This document shows positions 8,672 through 17,024 of a stretch of 64,000 nt of DNA, one piece after another. Made by a program: the position numbers and the translations under genes. Below the pieces are notes generated by a model, which saw only the letters and a list, made by a program, of their open reading frames with translations, did no database searches and was not told the DNA's origin. The stretch comes from Alphaproteobacteria bacterium (GTDB taxonomy: Bacteria; Pseudomonadota; Alphaproteobacteria; TMED109): contig JAJDYI010000046.1 in the NCBI GenBank assembly GCA_022825235.1, forward strand, positions 25,256 through 89,255. Direction: 5' to 3'. How positions within the stretch are numbered: position 1 is the stretch's first letter; the number at the start of each line of letters is the position of its first letter.

Positions 8672-9238
8672 TTATCTGAACTCCAGCGCGCCTTCCGTGC
8701 TCACCTGGTAGCACTCATTCAGGTCCAGAGATGTCGCCAGCGCCGCCGTGCGCGAGCATTCGATTGGCCACACCTCCTCGTTGCAGTTCTCGCTGGGCTG
8801 GTAGACGCACTCCGCCTTCAGCACGACGCGGGAGTAGTCCGCCTCGAGCTGGACATCGAAGCAATACTGCTGGAAGTGGCCCCTGTGGCAATGCAGGACG
8901 CCCCAGTCGTCACTGCCGACGGTGAGGTCAATGCTCGTCCGTTCCCTGTCGTAGCTGAAGTCGCTGACCCGGCACCACGCCCGCAGCTGCATGTCATGGT
9001 CGGTCTCCTGCAGGCTGAAGCGCTGGCAGTCATCGTGCAGGTTCCCCGTCCTGCCGGCCACCAGGCCGCCCTCGTCCTGAAGAAGGTCCGAAATGTCCCC
9101 CTGGTCGGGGATCTCGTCAACGTCGGCCACACCGGAGTGGTCGTCAGCCGAGGCCGGGGCGGCCATCAGGACCGCCGCGAGGCCCAGCACCGCGACCATG
9201 GAGACCGCGCCTCTCCTGCCAAATCGCCTTGCATTCAT
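8672..9238 (-). CDS. Secreted CVNH-like protein 2
   Basis: The protein has 188 residues from the ATG at 9238, with GGAGG about eight bases upstream. A signal peptide (GAVSMVAVLGLAAVLMAAPA, cut near ASADD) leads to an acidic linker, then a domain parallel to the CVNH-like protein at 1432-1902: GNLHDDCQRFSLQ, LRAWCRVSD, RERTSIDLTVG, a cysteine-rich middle and a tail CYQVSTEGALEFR. It has extra cysteines and lacks the W-G-G of its relatives, so it is the most divergent of the three. It lies 75 bases downstream of the gene at 9314-9832 on the same strand, probably in one transcript. A carbohydrate-binding role is inferred and less certain than for the others. Confidence 0.5.
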   Translation of the reverse strand: MNARRFGRRGAVSMVAVLGLAAVLMAAPASADDHSGVADVDEIPDQGDISDLLQDEGGLVAGRTGNLHDDCQRFSLQETDHDMQLRAWCRVSDFSYDRERTSIDLTVGSDDWGVLHCHRGHFQQYCFDVQLEADYSRVVLKAECVYQPSENCNEEVWPIECSRTAALATSLDLNECYQVSTEGALEFR

Positions 9239-9313
9239 GTGTTCGCTCCTCCAGTTGCGGGAAGCCGCCGGGGCTCCCCTTGTCCCCGTCGGCCCGTGCC
9301 GGGCCGGAGCGGG

Positions 9314-9832
9314 CTACCTGACCTCGAGTTCGCCGGCCGAGTTCACCCGATAGTGCGGGGCCAGCTCCAGCGAAGAGACCTTCATGACGTAGGTCTCTCT
9401 CATGCACTCCCCGGTAAACTCGTCACGGAAAGAACACCGGACGCCGGCGATGCACTCGGCCGTCATCTTCAGGCCGTTGACATGCGACAGGAATTCGACG
9501 TCACGGCAATCTCGATGGAAGTCGCGCCCGCCCCACTGCAAGCGTCCGTCCCCTCCCTTGCCGATGTCGCTCGCCAGGTCGACGCTCGTCTGCTTCCTCT
9601 CGGTGTTGCCGTCACTGATCCGGCACCACGCCCGAAGCTCGAACTTGCTGGATCCCCAGACCGAACTGAACCGCTCGCAGTCCTGGTGGATTTCCCCGGT
9701 CCGTGCTTCCACAGGCGAATCCTGGCCTGCTGCCGGCCCGGCCAACGCTGCCGCGATGCTCAGGGCGGCAATCATGGCCAAGGGCCCGCCCCGCTTCTGC
9801 CCGTTGCCGACACCCATACATTGTTCACGCAT
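9314..9832 (-). CDS. Secreted CVNH-like protein 3
   Basis: The protein has 172 residues from the ATG at 9832 and a signal peptide (LAMIAALSIAAALAGPAAGQ). It gives the best CVNH match of the three: IHQDCERFSSV, ELRAWCRISDG, KQTSVDLASDIGKGGDGRLQ, WGGRDFHRDCRDVEF and GLKMTAEC, the alternating pattern of one CVNH repeat pair with its two disulfides. A short insertion with two more cysteines (GVRCSFRDEFTGEC) follows, then the shared tail YRVNSAGELEVR. Three exported paralogues within 9 kb and a fourth remnant suggest lineage-specific expansion, perhaps for binding host or environmental glycans; that is inference. Confidence 0.6.
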   Translation of the reverse strand: MREQCMGVGNGQKRGGPLAMIAALSIAAALAGPAAGQDSPVEARTGEIHQDCERFSSVWGSSKFELRAWCRISDGNTERKQTSVDLASDIGKGGDGRLQWGGRDFHRDCRDVEFLSHVNGLKMTAECIAGVRCSFRDEFTGECMRETYVMKVSSLELAPHYRVNSAGELEVR

Positions 9833-10429
9833 CTTCGTGCCCCGCGTAAGACCCGAGACTCTGCGCAGGGTACGATCAGCAGATCACGAATGCCAATCGT
9901 AAATAGTTATAATTGAATTAGTAATATCTATGACGGTACAGACCCATCGTCTGATCCCGTCGCAATGACCATTCGTCTTCCGGAATACATCCCTATAGAA
10001 CAGTAAATTGTGTTTCCTCCAGTCGTCGCCGCCATGAACCGAATTTCAGATCCAGGCGATTGGCATTCGGAGCAGCGACGATGGCGAGGACGCCCCGTTT
10101 GACCCTCTATGGATACACTGTGCGCGAATCCTCCTGTTCTTCCGGATACTCTCTTTCCCTGTGAGCGAATGAACATATTGATTATGATGGTTTATTTGTA
10201 TTCCTAATATTGAAATAAGAAACACCTATATTTTTGCTGGCTCGCCTTGTGGCCGAACGACGATGTGTATGAAGGCGCGTGGCGCGCTTGGCGGGGTGGC
10301 CGTCCGGGACCACCAGAAGCTGGTCGTGCCCATCCCTCCGCCGCCGCCAGTGCTGCCTGGGCGGCGGCGGGCCCACGGGCTTGCCGCTGCTACGCCACGC
10401 CGAGGGGCACAGCCGGAAGACTTGCTGCG
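9833..10429. other. Gap without a supported gene, AT-rich at 9890-9940 and 10165-10235
   Basis: The AT-rich patch just upstream of 9832 probably holds the promoter of the CVNH-like pair (a TATAAC-like hexamer reads toward the minus strand). The rest has only short frames without domain matches. The part near 10.3-10.4 kb lies downstream of the broken formate/nitrite channel on the same strand. Confidence 0.45.
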
Positions 10430-10860
10430 ACGCCGTTCATTCCCCCATCGGTGCCGCAGGTACGCGAGCCAGTACAGCAACTAGACCGGGACCTTCCCCC
10501 CCCCCCCACAATGTCCCCGAGCGTCACCGCGACGACGTTCTGCGCCATCCCCGCGAGTTCCTCCGCACCTGGCGCCGCCCCGCCCGCGAACAGGCCGACC
10601 GGGATCAGGTACAGGTTGGCGAGGCAATGCCCGAATTCCAGGACGACGAAGGCGAAGGCTGGACACACGATCACCAGGATCTTTCCGGTGGCCGGGTGCA
10701 CGGCAAAGCAGAGGCAGACAGCCGGACAATCCAGGACCTTGCAGAGGATGCCATGCCGGAAAGCCTCCATGGTGCCCCACTCGATCTTGTTGCGGGCGCT
10801 CGCGACAGCGGTCGCCCGAATATCGCGGACGGCGGGCAGATGATCTTCGACGGTGTGTCG
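10430..10860 (-). pseudogene. Formate/nitrite transporter (FNT family), broken fragment
   Basis: The minus-strand translation has the C-terminal half of a FocA/NirC-type pentameric channel: EAFRHGILCKVLDCPAVCLC, ATGKILVIVCPAFAFVVLEF, GHCLANLYLIPVGLFAGG and AQNVVAVTLGDIVGGGG. The hallmark order is R-G-I-L-C, A-N-x-Y-x-I-P and V-T-L-G-N-I-x-G-G. The last helix (LLYWLAYLRHRWGNE) is in a different frame beyond a 12-cytosine run at 10496-10507, and a TAG precedes it. The N-terminal helices are missing. The fragment has at least one frameshift and one stop, so it is not functional. Confidence 0.7.
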
Positions 10861-11096
10861 TCCGCCAGCGCCCAGGACACCTCCGCGGTTTCGCGGCCAA
10901 TCGAGCCCTGGCGCTGCGATTGAATGCAACCGAGACCGCACGCCTTGCCGCCTAGCTAGAAGCGTGCGGGAGACTCCATCAAGCCGTCAAACGAGACAAC
11001 ACCGCCAAGAACATCATGTAGCTCCATTCGGCGTCTCACCGACTAAATCCGGACACCGGACCACGCGCTCAACCCTGCTTCCGGTACACTCCTCCC

Positions 11097-11468
11097 ATGA
11101 ATACCGCCAACATCGAAATCAATCCCGACGACCTTGAAGCTGCAGGCATCCCGCCCAAGCACGCCGACGCCATCGCCCAAAAGATCTCGCTCGAGATCGC
11201 TCGCGCCGTCCGGCCGGGGACGGGCCCTTCAGCCATCACCATTCTGGCCACGGCCGCCGTACTCGGCTTCGTCCTGCTAACCAGCGTCTCCGGCTGGCCC
11301 CTAATCGACGCCAGCCAGGAGCGCACCGGGATCCGCAGCGCGCTCGAAGCCAACCGCAACCGAATTGACGCCGTCAACGAACGTCTGTCGACTTTCGAGA
11401 CCGGCGTCTCTGAACGGCTCACACGTATCGAAACGCTGCTTGAGGAACGCTTGCCCGACAGGCAATAG
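11097..11468 (+). CDS. Small single-pass membrane protein with coiled coil, unknown function
   Basis: The product has 123 residues. Residues 1-40 are acidic and soluble (IEINPDDLEAAGIPPKHADA). One membrane helix lies around 45-65 (AITILATAAVLGFVLLTSVS), followed by a predicted coiled coil (NRNRIDAVNERLSTFETGVS then ERLTRIETLLEERLP). I do not recognise the family. Small proteins with a helix and a heptad tail often occur singly in alphaproteobacterial genomes. A TACACT hexamer ends six bases before the ATG and no ribosome-binding site is present, so the message may be leaderless. The open frame and amphipathic pattern support a real gene. Confidence 0.6.
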   Translation: MNTANIEINPDDLEAAGIPPKHADAIAQKISLEIARAVRPGTGPSAITILATAAVLGFVLLTSVSGWPLIDASQERTGIRSALEANRNRIDAVNERLSTFETGVSERLTRIETLLEERLPDRQ

Positions 11469-11706
11469 CAGACACCGCCGCCACAAGTCTGATACCCCGC
11501 ATCCAGCGGACCACCGGTCCGCCGGATGACCCCCTGCGCGGGGATGGGAAACGGTCACCATATTTTGTGACGGTACCTACACTGCGGGGCCGTCCCATGA
11601 CACGCCTGCCCGACGCGGCGAGGCGCGACCTGTCCGGGCACGGGCGGGACTTTCCGGCCGGGCACTGCCGCTCGCGCGGGCCATCACTGCCGAACGGCCC
11701 ATCGCT

Positions 11707-12089
11707 GCTCGACGGCGGAAGCCTTCGCGTCCCTTGCCGCCCTGCCGGAACACGACCGCCGCGACGTATTCGCCGCCCCGGCCCGCCGCCTTGACACCGT
11801 GCCGGGCTACGTCGAGAAGGATTGCTGGATCTGTCTGGTCCTCGCTGCTGTTCGCCGGCCTCTCAAGCAAGAAAGGGAATGCGCTGTGCGCGGCGGGACC
11901 CCGGTTTCCAGGGGCTTCGGGCTGATCTGGCGCTTCTCGGCGGACTTCGATCTCGTGGTTCGCGGTGAAAGGCTGGGCTTCGCCGGCGAGCGCGCCCCCA
12001 CGGTCGGGAGGCGGCGCGCAGCCGGTGGCCGCGGCCGGCGTCCCTGGACGGCAAGCGCCGAACAGGACGCCGCAGGGTCAGCCCACTGA
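11707..12089 (+). pseudogene. AbiEii-type nucleotidyltransferase toxin, N-terminal fragment
   Basis: One frame reads LPEHDRRDVFAAPARRLDTV, PGYVEKDCWICLVLAAVRR, RGGTPVSRGFGLIWRFSADF and DLVVRGERLGFAGE. This is the N-terminal part of AbiEii/AbiGii toxins: the V-E-K-D-x-W-V motif, the G-G-T-S-L-S-K nucleotide loop (here GGTPVSR) and the R-F-S-E-D-I-D-L catalytic region (here RFSADFDL). The serine, lysine and second acidic residue of these motifs are altered. The frame then runs into unrelated arginine-rich sequence and ends at 12089, so about two thirds of the protein is missing. No AbiEi antitoxin is present. A C-terminal piece of this family lies at 17614-17976 on the other strand. Confidence 0.65.
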
Positions 12090-12191
12090 CGAGGCCGTCC
12101 ACGGGCCAAGTGGTCCTGAGCGTAGTGAGTGGCGCACTGCCGAAGGGCCGGACGGTGCCACCTGATCCTGCGTCACACGTGCGGTATCGCA

Positions 12192-12200
12192 CGCCCGTTG
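12192..12200. repeat. Target-site duplication, left (CGCCCGTTG)
   Basis: The nine bases CGCCCGTTG directly precede the left inverted repeat of the IS1595 element and recur exactly at 14236-14244. IS1595 elements usually make eight-base duplications; one matching base at the edge accounts for the extra position. Confidence 0.85.
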
Positions 12201-12268
12201 GGGGATTATATACCCCGCTTGATTTTTGATTTTCTCGATGCTGCGCTGACGGCCCGCAGGAGGACGTC

Positions 12269-13228
12269 ATGCAGCCACCAGGTAAGGCACACCGCGACGG
12301 CATTAGCATCATGCAGCTTACCGCCATGTTCCCTACGGAAGAAGCGGCGGAAACATGGTTTGAGGAGGTGCGGTGGGGTGCTACAAGTCGCCACTGCGCC
12401 AAATGCGGTTCCACCAATACCTACGAGGTAAAGCGCCGCAAACCGCAGCCCTACCGTTGCCGTAGCTGCAAGAGCTATTTCAGCGTGCGCACGGGCAGTG
12501 CGCTGGCCGAGACTAATTTGCCACTACGCACCTGGCTACATGCCATCTACCTTTACATCACCAGCCTTAAATCTGTTAGCAGCATGAAACTGCACCGGGA
12601 CCTGGGTATTACGCAGAAGACGGCGTGGTTTCTGTTGCACCGTTTGCGCACCGCATGGGACGGGGATCCGGCGGACTTGTTTACTGGACCTGTTGAAGTT
12701 GACGAAACGTATATGGGTGGGAAGGCCCGCAACAAGTCCAACCACCAGCGCCGACAGGCAAAGGCAACGGGTAATGAGGTGGCACCCAAGACAGCCGTTG
12801 TGGGTGCAAAGGACCGCTGCATACGCAAGGTGGCCGCCCGGGTGGTGGCCGCGCCCAATATGGCCGAGTTGCTGGGTTTAGTGACGAAAACGGTTGGTGC
12901 AGACGCAGTAGTGTATACGGATGAGGCCAAGGCCTACCAGGGCCTGCCGCGCAGCCACGGCACGGTAAAGCATGGTGCAGGGGAATACGTGCGCGGCGAT
13001 GTGCACACCAACGGTGTCGAGTCGTTTTGGAGCATGCTAAAGCGTGCCCACATGGGCACCTTCCACCACTTGTCCCCCAAGCACCTGCACCGTTACGTGG
13101 CGGAGTTCGCGGGACGGCACAACGTGCGCAACCAGGACACCATCAAGCAGATGCAGGCAGTGGTTGCTGGTACGCTGGGTAAACGGCTCATGTATGCGGA
13201 ACTAGTGGCAAAGCGCCTCAAGCTATGA
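12269..13228 (+). CDS. IS1595-family transposase (ISXO2-like)
   Basis: The protein has 319 residues. It starts at an ATG preceded by AGGAGG. An N-terminal zinc ribbon (CAKCGSTN and CRSCKSYF, residues about 51-75) is followed by a helix-turn-helix (LGITQKTAWFLLHRLR). The ISXO2-like DDE nuclease has VEVDETYMGGKARNK with the first aspartate, VVYTDEAKAYQGL with the second, and HTNGVESFWSMLKRA with the asparagine and glutamate region typical of ISXO2. Length and motifs match complete family members. It catalyses cut-and-paste movement of the 2-kb element containing it. Confidence 0.95.
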   Translation: MQPPGKAHRDGISIMQLTAMFPTEEAAETWFEEVRWGATSRHCAKCGSTNTYEVKRRKPQPYRCRSCKSYFSVRTGSALAETNLPLRTWLHAIYLYITSLKSVSSMKLHRDLGITQKTAWFLLHRLRTAWDGDPADLFTGPVEVDETYMGGKARNKSNHQRRQAKATGNEVAPKTAVVGAKDRCIRKVAARVVAAPNMAELLGLVTKTVGADAVVYTDEAKAYQGLPRSHGTVKHGAGEYVRGDVHTNGVESFWSMLKRAHMGTFHHLSPKHLHRYVAEFAGRHNVRNQDTIKQMQAVVAGTLGKRLMYAELVAKRLKL

Positions 13229-13540
13229 TGACGACAAGACCTTTACCAATAGCGCTCGTACGTCGCTGTTAAAAATCACCATTAGGACAAGCACGACAAC
13301 TGCTAGGTAAAATCTATTTATTAGTCGTTGATTAGCAAGTTCGATTTTGTCCGTAATAGTTTTAGGTATAGCATTAACCTGAGTTTCAATATTATTTACT
13401 TTGCCAGAAACCCTGGCCAACTCTGCTTCTGTTGCCAGTCCCTGCACCTGACCCTCAAGCGTGCCAACGCGAGTGCTAAGGTCCACCGTTAACAATTCAG
13501 CAGCAATGGGCTGTCTTGCTGCGGGCTTAGCTGGCGTCAT
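13223..13540 (-). CDS. IS1595 passenger protein: C-terminal membrane anchor with coiled coil
   Basis: The protein has 105 residues from the ATG at 13540, which overlaps the end of the upstream passenger gene by 14 bases. A basic, proline-alanine-rich start (MTPAKPAARQP) precedes a heptad-like segment (LEGQVQGLATEAELARVSGK, VNNIETQVNAIP) and one C-terminal membrane helix (RFYLAVVVLVLMVIF). Its 3' end overlaps the transposase end by six bases in a convergent arrangement. The pattern resembles small phage or plasmid membrane proteins of unknown function. Base composition is unlike the host's, consistent with cargo. I cannot assign a function. Confidence 0.6.
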   Translation of the reverse strand: MTPAKPAARQPIAAELLTVDLSTRVGTLEGQVQGLATEAELARVSGKVNNIETQVNAIPKTITDKIELANQRLINRFYLAVVVLVLMVIFNSDVRALLVKVLSSS

Positions 13541-13844
13541 TGTTTTCTTTGCTTTGCGCGGGGTTAACAACACCAGTTGTAACCGCAGAGTAAAAGCGCA
13601 TTTGGCTGCAGTTCATACAGGTTAATGCAACCATTGGATATGCCGTATCGCCTAGCTTAGCATCCTCTGTTGAACACAGTGCCAAAATGATATTTGGTAA
13701 CAGGCCAAATATTTCGTGGCCACAACTATCGCAAGGCTGGTCAACCGGGCCTGTGCGCTCCCTAAGCCACCGGGTAAACCGGCGCCTTTGAGCAGCAGTA
13801 AGATTAACCGTGGGCTCTGTAACAACTACCTTTGACTGAGGCAT
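13527..13844 (-). CDS. IS1595 passenger protein: small zinc-ribbon protein
   Basis: The protein has 105 residues from the ATG at 13844; a longer version to 13859 is possible. It has one pair of cysteines in CDSCGHEIFGL and a second in CMNCSQMRFYSAVTTGVV, a treble-clef or zinc-ribbon layout. A hydrophobic strand before the second pair (YPMVALTC) matches a widespread family of small uncharacterised zinc-ribbon proteins often found in mobile DNA. It is the first of two overlapping passenger genes in the IS1595 element. Possible roles include nucleic-acid binding or target choice, but nothing in the sequence proves this. Confidence 0.6.
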   Translation of the reverse strand: MPQSKVVVTEPTVNLTAAQRRRFTRWLRERTGPVDQPCDSCGHEIFGLLPNIILALCSTEDAKLGDTAYPMVALTCMNCSQMRFYSAVTTGVVNPAQSKENNDAS

Positions 13845-13881
13845 AACAACAGGGCGCACTCACAGAGTTACGACTTAAGCT

Positions 13882-13955
13882 GGCGGGAATGCCCAAGTGG
13901 GCGCGGCTGCTTCAAACCCGGCTCGCGGTCGGTTCGAGCCCGACCGTCTCCACCA
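13882..13955 (+). tRNA. tRNA-like (probably pseudo-tRNA) segment inside the IS element
   Basis: The 3' half looks like a tRNA: a perfect T-arm (GTCGG-TTCGAGC-CCGAC, extendable to seven pairs), then CGTCTCC, discriminator A and an encoded CCA at 13953-13955. The 5' part has tRNA-like box A sequence (ATGCCCAAGTGG), but the D-loop is shortened, the acceptor pairs at only about four of seven positions and the anticodon stem does not pair. A loop reading CTTCAAA would place UCA at the anticodon, the selenocysteine or opal-reading triplet. It is probably a decayed class II tRNA carried as cargo, not a working gene. Confidence 0.3.
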
Positions 13956-14235
13956 GCTTTAACCTTGGTGCATGGTGTGAGATCCGGTGAACCTGAATCA
14001 CCACCCTCTGGCTGCACAAATGGCACACCAATTTGTTCCTCGTATATGCGCCGCATGGCAGCGCGCAAAAGGTCCATACCAGTATCCCCGCCCGGGTAAC
14101 CAGATGCACCAGTGTATAGGCCCAATCTATTCCGGGGCAAGGCCCCATTATTGATAAAACCGATCACTGGTGTCCCATTAGGCTAGTTAGCACGTTGGTC
14201 GCGGGAGTACAACTCTAGCAGGGAATATAATCCCC

Positions 14236-14244
14236 CGCCCGTTG
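14236..14244. repeat. Target-site duplication, right (CGCCCGTTG)
   Basis: This is an exact copy of 12192-12200 directly after the right inverted repeat of the IS1595 element. It marks the insertion boundary. Confidence 0.85.
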
Positions 14245-14486
14245 CATTCAGGCTCGCTCACCACTCGCCAGCCCCCTCATACGCGAGATGCTCAACGCCG
14301 AGGTCACAAGGGGTGCCAGTCGTCTCGCACTTTCTCCGCCCCGTGCACGCCGAACCGGTGGAATCCCGGCGTCTCCTTGCTTCCGCGCCCGTCCTTGCCG
14401 CAGCCCTTTCGGAAGACCGACGGCGCAACTCCGCCCGTACTCGATCCTCAGCGCATTCGTCGCTTTTTCGCGCCGGTCCTGCAATG

Positions 14487-17024
14487 TCACCAGTGCAATG
14501 CGCCGCGCAGCATCAGACCGTGCTCGGGCCGGTCGTCGTTGGCGGCCTCGTGCAAGTTGCCTTCAACGCTCACGCTCGCAGCCGGTACAAGCTGCCAGCG
14601 TGCGCCCATGCGCCACGACCGCGCGCCTTCGCCCGCGAGCCCGAGCCCCGCATAGGGCGTTACCACGCCCAGGCCGGGCGCCGTGCCGAGACCGTAGCCG
14701 ACCTCCGCGTTCAGGCGCATCCGGTTGTCCGGCAACGCGCCGGCAGTGACGCCGCTCTCCCACAACCGCTGCACGCCGCTAGCCGTCGGGCCCCACGCCG
14801 GCTCCACCGCGAGCGCAAGCCCTCGTCCCGATGCGTCCGGAGCGATCCGCAGCAGGCCGCTCACGCCCGTCTCCTCGTAGTCGCCGCTGTGGCTGAGCAG
14901 GGTCCGGACCCGGCCCACGACGGTCAGCCCGGACTCCGCGTCCTCATAGCGCAAGGCACCCCCGGCCTCGATACTGCTGCCGGTCTCGCCGTCTCCGCCG
15001 TCGTTTCGCAATCCGAACTCAAGCGAGGGCGCGAACGTCGCGCCCGAGGCGAGCTTCTGGACGTGCTCCCCTTCCAATATCAGCCGCTGCCGGCTGGCAC
15101 TCAGCGACATGTTCTCGATGGTCGCGGAGCCTTCGACGTCGGCCCAGGTGAAGGCCACCTCGCCCTTGAGGCTCAGGTTCGTGGTGCCGCCCCCGATCAT
15201 CTCGTCGCTGGACAGCAGCGGCCCGCTCACGCCCGCCGCCACCATCCGCTGCGTCAGGTCGCTCGCCTGCGTGCCCGCCGAGTCATCGTCGAGCTCCACC
15301 TCGCCCGAGCCCATGCCGCCCATGGCCCGCAGGTTCATGCCGCCCGGCATCTGCCAACCCACGTAGGGGTTGATGCTCGTCAGGCTCGTCGTGAGTTCGC
15401 CCGATGCGTCGGAGGCCGAGTAGTCCACCGTCCCTTGCGCATGTGACACCGCGACACCCGCGAGCATGTCCGCGCCCAGCTTTGTATCGATCCCGAGACT
15501 GGCGCCCGTCACGTCGCCGTCATAGACCACCGACTGCGCGTTGCCGCCGGAGAAGCTTCGCCAGTCCCCGCTGCCCCAGAACGTCAGGTCTCCGAAGGGG
15601 CCCCCGCCTCCGTCGCCGGCCGCGTTGAGTGCCAACGTGAAGGACGAACCCGCCAGCAGCCGGCCGAGGTCGGCCGTGCCGTTCCCCAGCGAACGTCCGT
15701 GCGCGAGCAGGGCATCGGGGAGGGTGAAGGCGCCGCCGACGCTGAATCCCGTGGCGGGCGGGGCGCCCGAGGTCGCCCGCTCGATGCGGCCCGAGACGGC
15801 GTCGACCGTGCTCGCCGTCATGGCCCGCATGACCTGGGGCAGCACCGACTTGACCACCGAGCTCCGGCTGGCAGCGATCACCTCGGGCGACCTCAGATAG
15901 TATCCCGATCCGACGATCAGGTTGAGCGGGATGACGCGGCCGAGGGAGTGGATTTCACCGGTGAACTCGCGGGCGTAGCCCACCTTGGGAATGTCGGCGC
16001 TGTCGCTGTCGTCAGCGGGATCGTCCCAGAAGTACTCCACGAAGCCGCCTTCCGGGCTGCTTTTCGCCGCTTCGATGACCTGCGGGAGAACGAGCCTCCC
16101 GGTCACGGCGTCACGGACGGTGGGCACCAGCGGTCTGAGCTCGAACCGGTCCGGAAATGCGGCGTGAAACAGGATCGCGTTGCTGTTCAGATCCAGGATG
16201 TAGAGGCACACGGAACCGTGCCGCCAGGGCCCATGCGGGTTCCGCAGGGCGACCCTGACCTTCGAGTAATCCGCCGGATCACTGCTCGTCTGGTGCTCGA
16301 GAAAGAACTCCCCCGCCTGGGTGACGAAGGCTTTCAGGGTTGCACGGTCCACCACGTCCATGGCCGTGACGGACGGGTCGCCGTGATCGATGGCTTCCTC
16401 AGCTACGTGCGATGCGTCGAGATCAAAGCCGGCCAGCAGCACGATTGGGAGCCCGGTATGGGGCGCCGTATAGGTGGCGGCATAACCGGAAGCACCCGGC
16501 ACATCGGGCGCGTTGAACGCGCCACCATTCCCGGCCGCCGCGTCAGCGAAAGCGGCCAAGGCAGTGGCAGGGCTCGCCAGATCGGCCGGGTTGATCCCCA
16601 GAGCTCGAAGGATCGATTGATAAATCAGAGGGTTGAGTGGCCTCCCCGACAATGCCATGGTCTTCGCGTGAATGAATATCCGGTCGGGCGCCAGTTGCAC
16701 GAGGTAGGTGGAACCGGAACGGTAGGGACTTCCTTCCTGCCGGAGGAGACAGCCCATGTACACCGCCTCTTCCGTGGTGTTGTTGACTCTCTGGCTCAAC
16801 TGATCCCGGACCGCAAGTACGAACGCCATCAGGCTGGCGCTCCCGTCCTCCACCTGCTGGGCCGTCACGGCCGGAGCCGGCGGAGGAGTCACGCCGGCGG
16901 AAAGTGGGCAGCCCCCCTGCATCTGCGCCGAGGCGTGGCGGGCACCGGAAACAACGCCGGAGAGCACGAGCAGTGCGGTACAGAGAAGCATCGATGCCGT
17001 GGAGACAAACCTTCCCGTCTTCAT
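14487..17024 (-). CDS. Cache-domain autotransporter
   Basis: The protein has 845 residues from the ATG at 17024. A signal peptide (TASMLLCTALLVLSGVVSGA) is followed by an exported N-terminal half containing an sCache-like sensory fold: VCLYILDLNSNAILFHAAFP, LPQVIEAAKSSPEGGFVEYF and RVIPLNLIVGSGYYL. This is the G-x-V-Y-V-Y-D, A-K-x-G-G-G-W-V-x-Y-x-W and I-G-S-G-V-Y order of single Cache domains. The last 330 or so residues are an autotransporter beta-barrel (alternating strands, final tryptophan), homologous to the barrel of the giant adhesin at 35804-41386. Cache domains normally belong to inner-membrane receptors and bind small molecules; here the domain would be displayed outside the cell. 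The ligand is unknown. It is monocistronic. Confidence 0.8.
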   Translation of the reverse strand: MKTGRFVSTASMLLCTALLVLSGVVSGARHASAQMQGGCPLSAGVTPPPAPAVTAQQVEDGSASLMAFVLAVRDQLSQRVNNTTEEAVYMGCLLRQEGSPYRSGSTYLVQLAPDRIFIHAKTMALSGRPLNPLIYQSILRALGINPADLASPATALAAFADAAAGNGGAFNAPDVPGASGYAATYTAPHTGLPIVLLAGFDLDASHVAEEAIDHGDPSVTAMDVVDRATLKAFVTQAGEFFLEHQTSSDPADYSKVRVALRNPHGPWRHGSVCLYILDLNSNAILFHAAFPDRFELRPLVPTVRDAVTGRLVLPQVIEAAKSSPEGGFVEYFWDDPADDSDSADIPKVGYAREFTGEIHSLGRVIPLNLIVGSGYYLRSPEVIAASRSSVVKSVLPQVMRAMTASTVDAVSGRIERATSGAPPATGFSVGGAFTLPDALLAHGRSLGNGTADLGRLLAGSSFTLALNAAGDGGGGPFGDLTFWGSGDWRSFSGGNAQSVVYDGDVTGASLGIDTKLGADMLAGVAVSHAQGTVDYSASDASGELTTSLTSINPYVGWQMPGGMNLRAMGGMGSGEVELDDDSAGTQASDLTQRMVAAGVSGPLLSSDEMIGGGTTNLSLKGEVAFTWADVEGSATIENMSLSASRQRLILEGEHVQKLASGATFAPSLEFGLRNDGGDGETGSSIEAGGALRYEDAESGLTVVGRVRTLLSHSGDYEETGVSGLLRIAPDASGRGLALAVEPAWGPTASGVQRLWESGVTAGALPDNRMRLNAEVGYGLGTAPGLGVVTPYAGLGLAGEGARSWRMGARWQLVPAASVSVEGNLHEAANDDRPEHGLMLRGALHW

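Larger units (their letters stand above)
12201..14235 (+). mobile_element. Complete IS1595-family element with passenger genes
   Basis: The element is 2035 bases long. The left end starts GGGGATTATATACCCC (12201-12216). The right end read inward starts GGGGATTATATTCCC, giving a near-perfect terminal inverted repeat. It is flanked by identical CGCCCGTTG copies. It carries the transposase at 12269-13228 and, on the opposite strand, two small overlapping genes plus a tRNA-like segment. The passenger part is visibly richer in A and T than its surroundings. Intact ends, target duplication and open transposase frame indicate a recent, probably active insertion. Most IS1595 elements are 0.7-1.1 kb, so this one is enlarged by cargo. 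Confidence 0.85.
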
